This document shows positions 1-8,600 of a stretch of DNA of 13,536 bases, in pieces. The first letter of the stretch is position 1, and every line of letters starts with the position of its first letter. The DNA is taken from assembly GCA_949282835.1 (NCBI GenBank), contig CASDQU010000082.1, forward strand, positions 1-13,536, written 5' to 3'. Origin of the DNA: an uncultured Bacillota bacterium (GTDB taxonomy: Bacteria; Bacillota; Clostridia; Christensenellales; UBA1242). The notes under the pieces are model-generated. The model ran no database searches and had not been told where the DNA came from. It saw only the letters and a program-made list of their open reading frames with translations. The position numbers were made by a program, and so were the translations under genes.

Positions 1-190
1 GTTTAGTTAGCCTAAATGACTGTTTTTAGGTGTTTTATTTGAATGCTTTGGCATTTATGGGGAGAGGAAAAGGCGAGCGTTAAAGTCTAAGTTGTTTTTA
101 ACAACTTGACATAAGCGTAGCCTTTGACGAAAACACAGCAAAAAAAATTCTTTGAATTTTTCGGTCGCGCCGTTTTTCAACAGTCTGAAG
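1..190. mobile_element. Structured dispersed repeat, copy 1 (longer form, cut by window start)
   Basis: This is a second copy of the repeat at 2445-2615, in the same orientation, and its left part lies outside the window. Bases 1-30 match 2518-2547 with three mismatches. Bases 143-190 match 2571-2618 exactly over 48 bp, ending in CAGTCTGAAG. Between these blocks copy 1 has about 110 bp where copy 2 has about 20 bp. That extra part contains two small hairpins (42-55 and 85-110). The element lies just behind metK, separated from its stop codon by the hairpin at 189-206. No reading frame is evident in it, so it would have to be moved by an enzyme encoded elsewhere, if it is mobile. The shared blocks are seen directly; mobility is inferred. 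Confidence 0.6.
85..110. other. Perfect stem-loop inside the extra module of repeat copy 1
   Basis: Arms AAGTTGTT (89-96) and AACAACTT (100-107) pair perfectly around a TTT loop. The pairing extends through GTC (85-87) and GAC (108-110) with one bulged T. Flanking AGGC (71-74) and GCCT (120-123) could close an outer, imperfect stem. This module is absent from the copy at 2445-2615. Confidence 0.5.
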
Positions 191-206
191 CTCAATTTTT
201 TGAGCT
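189..206 (-). terminator. Hairpin behind metK, terminator-like but without its U-tract
   Basis: AGCTCA (189-194) and TGAGCT (201-206) form a 6-bp stem with loop ATTTTT, starting 5 bases after the metK stop codon. On the minus strand the stem is followed by TCAGACTGTT, the end of the repeat element, and not by a run of T. It looks like a terminator stem whose U-tract was displaced by the element, as seen at 2616-2642. Whether it still terminates is uncertain. Confidence 0.5.
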
Positions 207-210
207 AATA

Positions 211-1308
211 TCACATTTTAACTTTTTTAATCTCTTCCCATGGAAATTCTTCCCTTCCAAAATGCCCAAAACAAGCTGTATTTTTATAAATTGGCCTTAA
301 TAAACCAAGCTCATCAATTATATTTTGTGGGCTAAAATCAAAGTTTTTTTGAACAAAACTATAAATCTCTTCCATTGGCACTTTTTCGCTGCCAAAACAT
401 TCAATATTTATATTTAGAGGATTTGCAAGACCAATTCCATAGGACACCTCTATCTCACATCTATCAGCCAAATTATAGTGAACAATATTTTTGGCTACAT
501 ATCTAGCATAGTATGCTCCGCTCCTATCAACTTTAGTGGCATTTTTAGAGCTAAAGCAACCGCCGCCCACTCTGGCCACTCCGCCATAGCCATCAACTAC
601 AATCTTTCGTCCAACACAACCACTATCGCCAAAACTTCCCCAAATTGTAAATTTGCCACTTGGATTGATAATAAATTGGGTGTTTTTTGTATCTAAATTT
701 TTATATTCTTTCAAAACCTTGTCAATCACCTTGCCTTTGATATCTTTTGAAATTTTTTCATGAGAAAGTTCTTTTGCATGAGATACTGATATTAAAATGG
801 TGGTAATTTCTATCGGCTGGTCATCTTCATATTTGATAGACACTTGACATTTGGCATCAGAAAAATAACACTTGGATTTTTTTCTATACCCTTCATACAC
901 CATCATTAGCCTATGCGCTATCATTATAGGAAGAGGCATAAGCTCTTTGCTGTCACGACAAGCATAACCATAAACCATGCCTTGGTCATTGGCTCTAAGG
1001 GTGTCTTTAACTACCGCATTTGTTATATCAGGGCTTTGACAGCTTAGCTCCTTTATAATAACAAATTGGTCACTATTATAACCTATCTGTTTTAAAGCAT
1101 CACGCGCAATCTTTTCATAATCGATAACCGCTTTAGTGGTAGCTTCGCCATAGATAAAAAGTTTGTTATTTTTAATAGCACATTCAACTGCCATTTGACT
1201 ATCTTTATCTTGTTCAAGCGCACAATCTAAAAAACAATCGGCAATAAAATCACAAGTTTTATCTGGATGTCCTATATTCACCGACTCACTGGTAATAATC
1301 TTCTGCAT
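211..1308 (-). CDS. metK: S-adenosylmethionine synthetase (methionine adenosyltransferase)
   Basis: The cytosolic enzyme makes S-adenosylmethionine, phosphate and pyrophosphate from ATP and methionine. The 365-residue sequence aligns with the E. coli enzyme throughout. Visible active-site matches are GHPDK (13-17), Glu42, Glu55, QSPDI (91-95), Asp108, Lys153, Asp228, Arg234-Lys235, Lys255, Lys259 and Asp261. The end GHFGREEFPWE is also typical. It is slightly shorter than the usual 380-400 residues: the gating loop between QSPDI and DQG is about three residues shorter than in E. coli, and the C-terminal tail is trimmed. Two signatures deviate: GAGDQG reads RANDQG (105-110), and GGGAFSGKD reads GGGCFSSKN (248-256). 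The start is supported by AGGAGGAG at 1311-1318. The 5' region shows a promoter with a palindrome but no recognisable SAM riboswitch. It is probably active because all listed catalytic residues are kept, but it is a divergent family member. Confidence 0.95.
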   Translation of the reverse strand: MQKIITSESVNIGHPDKTCDFIADCFLDCALEQDKDSQMAVECAIKNNKLFIYGEATTKAVIDYEKIARDALKQIGYNSDQFVIIKELSCQSPDITNAVVKDTLRANDQGMVYGYACRDSKELMPLPIMIAHRLMMVYEGYRKKSKCYFSDAKCQVSIKYEDDQPIEITTILISVSHAKELSHEKISKDIKGKVIDKVLKEYKNLDTKNTQFIINPSGKFTIWGSFGDSGCVGRKIVVDGYGGVARVGGGCFSSKNATKVDRSGAYYARYVAKNIVHYNLADRCEIEVSYGIGLANPLNINIECFGSEKVPMEEIYSFVQKNFDFSPQNIIDELGLLRPIYKNTACFGHFGREEFPWEEIKKVKM

Positions 1309-1332
1309 TTCTCCTCCTATGCAATATTACAT

Positions 1333-1349
1333 TTTATTTTAAAAATAAA
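1333..1349. repeat. 17-bp AT-only palindrome in the metK leader
   Basis: TTTATTTT (1333-1340) and AAAATAAA (1342-1349) are perfect inverted arms around a single A. The palindrome lies between the proposed metK -10 box and the ribosome binding site. In sequence this AT-rich it could be chance. Confidence 0.3.
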
Positions 1350-1351
1350 GC

Positions 1352-1376
1352 TTTTGTTATAATAATTATAACAAAA
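1352..1376. promoter_or_regulatory. Perfect 25-bp palindrome overlapping the metK -10 box (possible operator)
   Basis: The arms TTTTGTTATAAT (1352-1363) and ATTATAACAAAA (1365-1376) are perfect 12-bp reverse complements around one central A. Each arm contains TATAAT, so the same symmetry supplies a -10 box on both strands. The minus-strand one fits the metK promoter. A dimeric repressor site is the natural reading, but no regulator is encoded here. Confidence 0.45.
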
Positions 1377-1392
1377 TTTAATTAATAATCAA
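1365..1392 (-). promoter_or_regulatory. Putative sigma-70-type promoter of metK
   Basis: On the minus strand TTGATT (1387-1392) is separated by 16 bases from a consensus TATAAT (1365-1370). The predicted start of transcription is about 50 bases before the metK ATG. The TATAAT is exact, but the surrounding sequence is nearly all A and T, which raises the chance of a false match. Confidence 0.5.
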
Positions 1393-1439
1393 TTTTTTCA
1401 ACTAAATTATCAATAAATTAATTAATTTTATTTATTTTT

Positions 1440-2336
1440 TTATTTAAAAATTAATTTTTTTAAAAATTTTTTAATATTAAATCTATAGATAATTATAATG
1501 CTTATCAATAATGCACAAAACGCAAATATAAGTGCTGTTAAAAACCATGCCGCTCTATTTATTATAGCGATTGATAATGAAATGGTGGGCTTGCTTTGCA
1601 ACTCGTTTTCACTCGCCAGCCAGACATGATGAACCCCTCTTTCATCCTTTGCTACATATTGAGCATTAGAAGATAGCTTTCCATTGACAACATAATCATA
1701 TATATAGACTGGACTATAAAATTGGCAAAGTGTTTGATAATAATCTTGCCCGCTTGCCGCACTTGTAAAAAAGTTTTTATAACGCTCTCCCGCCATTATT
1801 GTTCTGCCGCCGCCAAGATTAACCTCTCCACAGAATGGGAAAAGGCTGGTTGAGGTGTATTTTTGTATAAATATATTGCCTCTATTAAGAGGCTTTGTGC
1901 TTTTTGAGGAGGAGTTATAATAATTAAATGCCGCCATTGACTGATATAGGATTTTAAAACCTACTAAAGATTGCTCACTATCATATACTACACTACTTAA
2001 AATAACTCCGTCATTTATTTTAAATTTTGAAATTGGATTTTGAATATATTTTAATGTTAAATTCAACAAAAATTCAGTCCTAATCATATCAACTTTCTCA
2101 ATTAAGCTATCAATAAACTCAATTTTTTCGCTTTCAGTAAGATTGCATTTATCTAATAATTGATTTGAAAGTGAAAATTGAATGGATTGAATTGGCGCGC
2201 TAGATACATCTAAAGATAACAAAATAAAGTCCTCTTTGACCTCCACTTTTTCTCCATTAGAAATGGTTAAATTGTGACTTGCAAAAATAGGGAAAATTAA
2301 AATTAAAAGAGATAGAAAAATAAAAATTTTTTTCAT
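1440..2336 (-). CDS. Membrane-anchored extracytoplasmic protein of unknown function
   Basis: This 298-residue protein is not recognised. It begins with a Sec signal peptide (MKK followed by a hydrophobic stretch to about residue 18, with likely cleavage after Ala19). It ends with one membrane segment at about 262-284 (from AAWFLTALIF to IIIIY), followed by a basic tail RFNIKKFLKKLIFK. The roughly 240 residues between would face outwards, held by the C-terminal anchor. They include Cys64, Cys169 and Cys204, a GGGR patch near 175-178 and many aromatic residues between 186 and 214. No catalytic motif or sortase signal is visible. The ATG is the only start that keeps the signal peptide, yet the bases before it are AT-only and show no Shine-Dalgarno, unlike the other three genes. 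It is separated from the lipoprotein gene by a terminator and repeat element, and a shared role is not shown. Confidence 0.75.
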   Translation of the reverse strand: MKKIFIFLSLLILIFPIFASHNLTISNGEKVEVKEDFILLSLDVSSAPIQSIQFSLSNQLLDKCNLTESEKIEFIDSLIEKVDMIRTEFLLNLTLKYIQNPISKFKINDGVILSSVVYDSEQSLVGFKILYQSMAAFNYYNSSSKSTKPLNRGNIFIQKYTSTSLFPFCGEVNLGGGRTIMAGERYKNFFTSAASGQDYYQTLCQFYSPVYIYDYVVNGKLSSNAQYVAKDERGVHHVWLASENELQSKPTISLSIAIINRAAWFLTALIFAFCALLISIIIIYRFNIKKFLKKLIFK

Positions 2337-2412
2337 AAAATATATTTATTCGCGTCTATTATCTCTTATTACCAAAATGGCTCTACTAATTTTTTTAAAA
2401 TATTTTTTTAAC

Positions 2413-2444
2413 AAAAAAAGAACATAGATTTTTTCTATATTCTT
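2413..2444 (-). terminator. Distal copy of the duplicated terminator (intact for minus-strand transcripts)
   Basis: GAACATAG (2420-2427) and CTATATTC (2435-2442) form an 8-bp stem with one C/A position, which is a G-U pair in the minus-strand RNA. On that strand the hairpin is followed by seven T (the A-run 2413-2419), so this copy keeps its U-tract. It would stop transcripts coming from the giant lipoprotein gene after they have read through the repeat element. Confidence 0.65.
2418..2444. repeat. 27-bp direct repeat, left copy (target duplication)
   Basis: This stretch is identical to 2616-2642 over 27 bp and contains the complete terminator hairpin. The two copies flank the 171-bp element directly, which is the arrangement expected from a target-site duplication. 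Confidence 0.75.
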
Positions 2445-2615
2445 CAGCTTGTAGACAAATAAATCAGACCGTTCAAAAACAAGCGAGGCAAGGCTCGAAA
2501 AATGCCTAAAAGCAGGAGTTTAGTATCCCTAAATGACTGTTTTTAGGCTTTTTTCAGTAAACATAGCAAGAAAAATTCTTTGAATTTTTCGGTCGCGCCG
2601 TTTTTCAACAGTCTG
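2445..2615. mobile_element. Structured MITE-like repeat element, copy 2 (complete)
   Basis: This 171-bp non-coding element is bounded by 27-bp direct repeats. It carries subterminal inverted repeats: TCAGACCGTTCAAAAAC (2464-2480) and the reverse complement of 2600-2616 agree at 15 of 17 positions, and CGAAAAAT recurs further in on both sides. Inside are CGAG/CTCG, a 45-nt hairpin (2504-2548) and GAAAAATTC/GAATTTTTC (2570-2590). Two blocks recur in copy 1 at 1-30 and 143-190. It resembles a non-autonomous miniature element moved by an enzyme encoded elsewhere. The 27-bp duplication is long for a typical insertion sequence, so the mechanism is open. The first 19 bases (2445-2463) lie outside the better inverted repeat, so the exact left boundary is uncertain. 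Confidence 0.6.
2504..2554. other. 20-bp hairpin with tandem G-A pairs inside the repeat element
   Basis: Bases 2504-2523 pair with 2529-2548 around a TATCC loop: GCCTAAAA with TTTTAGGC, CAG with CTG, two opposed GA steps (2516-2517 with 2535-2536), and GTTTAG with CTAAAT. Two further positions are G-T wobbles. Six T follow (2549-2554), so on the plus strand it could also act as an intrinsic terminator. On the minus strand the hairpin is followed by ATTTTT. In copy 1 the visible right half is unchanged and the loop differs. Confidence 0.6.
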
Positions 2616-2642
2616 AAGAACATAGATTTTTTCTATATTCTT
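2616..2642. repeat. 27-bp direct repeat, right copy (target duplication)
   Basis: This is identical to 2418-2444. For minus-strand transcripts from the lipoprotein gene the hairpin here is followed only by TTCAGACTG, so its U-tract is lost. For plus-strand transcripts it keeps a run of eight T (2641-2648). The original site was therefore a two-way terminator, now split between the two copies. Confidence 0.75.
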
Positions 2643-2649
2643 TTTTTTG

Positions 2650-5600
2650 TTAAATAATTTGTGCTTTATAACCTCCATCTATAGCTATAATTTCAAATTT
2701 ATACCCATCTTTTGCGTCAATTTCTTGCTCGCTTAAAGTTTGAGTTTTAATTTGAGTGGATGAGCCAGAATTAGCTACCGCAAAATTGATTCCCTTGTCT
2801 GTAATTGTGCCCTTTACAGTTCTGATTATTGCATAGCCACTTGTATCGGCAAGATATTCGATGGTGCCGCCTGTTAAATTGATAGCAATACCTGCCCTTT
2901 CAATATTGCCATTTGAAACTGTTTTTAAAAGCTCGCCATTGTTATAACAATACTGTATATTGCCATAGTTATTTGAATATGCAATTCCTGCTTGGTAAGT
3001 TGTGAAACTTATTCCACTGCTTATCGCGCCGACTGCAAAGTCTCCATCATTTCCACTTCGTCTTATAGTACCACCGTTGAGTAGCGTTATACCAGATAGA
3101 TATGACATATTGTTTTGCATTGCAACTGTTAACTTAAGTGAGCCATTATTGAAACAATTTTCAATTACGCCACTAGATTGCAGACTTCTATCATTAAATG
3201 ATGTGATTGCACTATAACCAAATCTTAAATTAAAGTTTTGCTTCATTTGGAAATCAAAGCTTGCGTTGTTAGTACAATTTTTTATCGTTCCATAATTTAC
3301 CGAAGCAATTCCACCTATAAAGACAGCATTTGTGCTATTTTGTGCGCTTCCAGATAGATTATTGATAGTAATTTTGTTCAAAGTTACATTTTCAATATGC
3401 CCATAGTTGTATAGCGCAAGTGGACTTATGAGTAAATTAGTACCGTTTAAAGAGGTAATATCAATGTTTAACTCAACTTTTAAATTAGATATACTTGCAT
3501 TTTTATCAATTTTTTCAAATAAAGCAAAATATTTATCAAATATACCATTGTCGTAAATTGTACTTGCATCATAACTTGTTAAAGTTTCAAGGAAACTGTC
3601 AGCTGTTAAAGTTAAAGTATGTCCATTCCCGTCAATGTTACCATATAGTGTCTGTGACCTAAAATCAATTTCGCCATCAGCTAAAGTGATAATTAAATCT
3701 TCATCAAGTGTGATGTCTTGTGTCAATTTAAAATACACATTAGAGCCTGCAAGATTTCGTTTGTAAATTTCAATAAATTGTTGCGAATTTGCAATTAAAT
3801 ATGGATTGGTCTCTGTCCCTCTGCCGCCGCTAAAGAGCGAATAGGAAAGTCCTTCTTCTAAGTTATAAGAGATAGGCTCACTGAAGATATAAATGACATC
3901 ATCGGCAGTTTGACTTAATTGTCTAGCTCTAATTGAGAAACTCAAAACAGAGATGTTCATTCCCCCTTGCGCAGGCATGTAATAGCTGTTTGTAACAACC
4001 TCTCTTGTTGTATCTCCTCCAATATTTATAGCAACATAATATTGATTATCATTTGACTGAGCATGCTGTTCATCCCACTGCCAAACAAACATATTTCTAT
4101 ATCTATCCCAAGATATGTTAATCCATGATTTTTCATCATCGCCAACTGTAGTCGCTGAAATTGTCAATGTTTTTAAATCACTATTCAAAAGAAGTTTTTT
4201 ATTAATCTGTGTTTGTGATTGATTATCAATAACTTGCAAGGTTATTGAATTGTACTGCTCTAGCAATTTAAACAACTTGCTTTCACTTTGATTGGTAATT
4301 GTGAAAATAGAAGAAGCTTGTGAATTTGTTTGTGTTGCGCTAATTTGAATTGCGTATAGATTTCGTTCCCCTAAAATTGATACATTGTCAAAATATTTTG
4401 TAAAATCAATATAAGTTGAATAATTTCCATATTCATCTTGTGCAAGCACAATATTATAATATTCTTCTGAAACTGGAGTTAATTTATATACATTTTCAAT
4501 CACAAGAGGATTTGACATTAAAAGCGAATCTGCTCCATTATCAATATAATTTCTAATCTCTATATTGAAGTTGTTTGCAATATTAAGCTGCCCTTCGTCT
4601 AGTAACAATGTTACTTTAATAAGCCCTGTCGCTGCAGCCGATGTATCGACTTCAAAAGTGAATTCACCGTGAAGAGCAACCTCGTGTTCACGACCGTTTT
4701 GTGTATATTTAGCAAATATAGCAATGCGTTCTTGAGCACTTTTACTGTCCTCATCTTCAATATTTACATTGTTATCGTTGATGTCATTATGGTAAACATT
4801 TGCTGTTATATAAAATTCTATTGAGCCCTTACTTACCCCGGTCATATTTTGAATAAGAGTTGGCGCTGTCGTTCTAGTTACAAAATTACCTATTTTACCA
4901 GCTGACAATTTTTGTCCTCTTAAAACTTGGCTGCCATCGCTATAAGTTACAGAGCCTGCAATATTATAATACTCTCCTTCAATAGTAGTTATTGTGCTAC
5001 TTGTAGAAGTCTCGCTTTTAACTGCCGCCAAAGCTGTTACAGAAATTATATAGTATTGATAACTGTCTTGAATATAAGACTGGTCTATATTTTGCGCGGT
5101 TGTATAATATCTATCTGTATATTTAAGTTGATATGTGCTGTCTGTGCCTTCCATCACAAGATCGTAATATGAAATATCAACCTGATAGATAATATGACCA
5201 TTTTCTTGTAACTGTTCTTCCTCAGCCCTTTCCCATGCCACTCCTCCTTTTGACACAAAAGGATTTTCTTGAATGGTTGAAAGCATTTTTGCCTTTATTG
5301 AATATACTTGTGATGAGAATATAGCCCTCTTCTCACTTTCGTTTACTCCTGTAAATATTAAGATATTGTCAGCTCCTCCTGCTTCCTGCCCTTCCATAGG
5401 TTTGCTTACGCTAAATGAGCCTGAATTGCCAAGCAGATAAATATAGAACATATTTGCCTCTAATTCGCTTGGATATCCCTCTAAATTTGAGCCAACATTG
5501 TATAATAAATATGTGCCAGTTATCTTCTCACTTGAATAATAATAACCTTCTCCATTTTCTAAGCTAATATTATTTGCTAGCAAATATTTCAAGTCGACTG

Positions 5601-8600
5601 AATTGTTAATATCACTCTGTGATAGAGAAATATATAGATTATTTTGTGAGGTTGAAAGGCTTGGCGTGTTAAGTTTATAGCTGTTTGTAATTGCATAAGA
5701 CTGACTTTCAACTCGCATTGTATTTGACGAATATGTCCCATTTATTGAAAGTACAATATAATCGTATAAGCCGCCATTTTCAAAATCTACATTGATAGTG
5801 GCTGATTCGGCAATAGGTATCGTCCTAGATTGCTCGCCACCTAATTGAGTATAATATTTAACTAGTATTGAATCTTGGCTATTTTGCTTGGAATCAAAAG
5901 TGATATTAAGTTTCCCTTCGTCAAATCTAATCATTTGTGCTGATAGGTCTAGGAAGGTAAGATTGATAGATGCGCTCAGTCCATTTAGTGAAGAATATAA
6001 CACTTTCTCTTCAGCAGGATTTCCGCTAGGATTAGACATCGTTATTTCATTACCATAATCTCCACTGTAGGCATATAAATCCACTCTTATATTGGAATTG
6101 AATGTAATCACAGACTTATCTAACATTTTATCTCGAAGATTGGTAAAGTTTATCACAAAACCATTTTCGCTAGAGTCATGAATGATATCTTCAAGCTCGG
6201 TATCATCATAATAAATCTTCCACTCATTTGAAATATATTTGATATCAAACTCAAAATATTGATTTTCTTGATAATATTTAACCTTATCTTCATAATTATA
6301 TCTCATAAGCATGGTATAATATGTCACAGGTTTTAAAATATAAGCATTACTGTCTTCATCATAAGTATACAAACTAACATTTGTTACTTTTCCTTCATAA
6401 TAATTCTTATTTCCTTGATTTTCGCCAGCTGCTCTATTATTCCTTTGCAGCTCTACACTTGGCGCTGTATTGACATACATAATTACAGAATTTGATAATT
6501 TGGAATCAATATAATAAGTATTGTAATAAGTATCTTCATCTGCAACTTTTTGATAGATAGATACCGAATATTCTCCAGCAGGAATAGTTTTCCCAAAGTC
6601 ATTAAAGACTATATAATCATTTCCAAGTCCTCTATTAGAACTCAAAATACTGTTATATAAAGCTTTCGCATGCTCTCCTGCCTCATCAGCGTTAATTCTG
6701 TTGCTTTGATTGGTATACTGGTCTAACAAGGTAAAGTAAGAATATTCTCCCCTCGACAAACCTATACCACTATCTTCATTCCATATTTCAAAATCAGGGA
6801 AAAGTTGATAAGCTGGCACAGAGACATCATAGTAAATGCCAGTATCGCTATCTGCCGACCTTGATGTAAATCTAATAATTATTGTTTGTTTGGTAAAATT
6901 TGTGGCTGTAAATTCAAAAGGAGAATAATACAAATTCGCGCCAGATGAAAGATAAAGTTCTTCTTTTTTAGAGCTTGCTGGAGAAGGCTTATTAAAATAG
7001 TCAATAATCTCACTCATAAATTTGCTAGCTTTAAATTGGTCTTTATCAAAAGTCATCTTGCCATCACTTACTTCAAGCGCAATAGGAGTGTCATATCTAT
7101 AAATTGATTTTTCTAGTATAAAGCTATTTGATGCAATAATTTTTAAATCGGTAAGATTTGGAAGAGCTATTATAGATACTTGATACTTTTTACTTGCGCT
7201 TATTGTTAACTCTCGCAAATCAAGCGCTTCATTGTCTACCAAAATCTTGGTAAATGAAGAGGTTTGCCCATCTTCAAGTATTTCATCTATTACTATATAG
7301 TAAGAGAATGGTTTAAAGGTTGAATCTTCCTCATACTCGCTAGGACTTACCCATTTCCATGTGAGAATATTATTGTTAACTCTTACTTCTGTTTCATCAA
7401 TTTGGCTCAATTTTTTAAGTGCAAAAGTATATTCGCTAAATTGATAATATTGTTTAGCTGTTAAGTTGTATCCTACTCTTGAAATGTAAATTGTTATATC
7501 GCCATATTCAATTTCTGATAAAATTTCACTTAAATTAATTGCATAACAAGAAGAATATTGTATTTCATCGCTCTCGTCACTGCCTTTTGTTAAAGTGAAA
7601 GAGCCATTATCAGTGAAAGAAGTCTTTTTCCACCAACCCCTTATATCTTGCGCTTTATAAACTTTTATGCTTTCGCCTTGATGAATAATTTCAATCGAAA
7701 AACAAGTTGTCATGTCTTGGTCTATATTTTCATTTAAAACATCAAAGACTATAAAATCTTTACTATAATCATTAGACCTGCGAATTTCTACAGCCCCGCT
7801 TTCAGTTTGATAGTTGAATTTGATATTTTGCCAGTCAGCGGTAACCGAACCTAATTGGCTGACTGTTATAGCAAAGGTGTACTCTTGAACTTTGAGATAA
7901 TTTATCGTTCCATCAGTCTCGTTATAGAATAGCTGCAATAAATCCATCATTGATATCTCATAAACACCGCTCTCCCCCTCTTTTAAAGATGGAGTAAATG
8001 TTTTGATTGTTTCATTTGTAGCCACATTGGTCTTTGCATAGAAAGATATATTAGATTGATCTTCGGTAAATACTTGTATTTCTATATTGCCATTTTCATT
8101 TATTGACAAGTTTTCAATACCTTTAAGTTTTCTGCCGCCAAATTCATAGGCATTCAATGATGGAAGAATATCCTCTTCGCTATCATCATCTATCACCATT
8201 ATCTTAATAGAATACTCGCCAAATTTGCCTTTTAGTAAATTCTCATCTTCATTTAAGTTGAGAGGAAGCTCATTTGATGAAAAAGTATAATCTACCTGGA
8301 AATTGCTTCCAATCGTCAAAGTCATAAATAGAGTCAACTCTTGCTCGCCTAAATTTTGAAGGTCAACATTTAATAGCCCATCATTATCAACACTCGCTGT
8401 AATATCGCTAAATCTCTTAACTGTAGTTGGGCTTTGCTCTGAAGTGATGTTGCCGTTTGAGGCTACTTTGATTTTAACAATGGCATTTTCAGCCCATAAT
8501 AGAGTTTTATTAAGAGCTAAATTATATTTCCCTTCTGTTAAAGAGAGGCTAAAATTCTCCCCTTTCGCAACTGAAGTGGTAAACGATGTAGTTTCGTCAT

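Noticed and set aside
478..696. Plus-strand open frame of 72 codons
   Set aside because: It lies entirely inside metK on the opposite strand, has no ribosome binding site and resembles no family. The same applies to the short plus-strand frames inside the lipoprotein gene.
1309..1439. SAM riboswitch in front of metK
   Set aside because: The leader is almost pure A and T and shows none of the conserved helices or GC-rich core expected. Only simple palindromes are present.
1440..2336. Operon with the giant lipoprotein gene
   Set aside because: A terminator, duplicated around the repeat element, separates the two genes by 313 bases, so co-transcription is unlikely without read-through.
2411..2650. 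Retron or group II (IIC) intron, given the terminator context and structured RNA
   Set aside because: Group IIC introns do insert behind terminators, but this element is only 171 bp, lacks recognisable domain V and intron boundary sequences, has flanking direct repeats, and no reverse transcriptase lies nearby.
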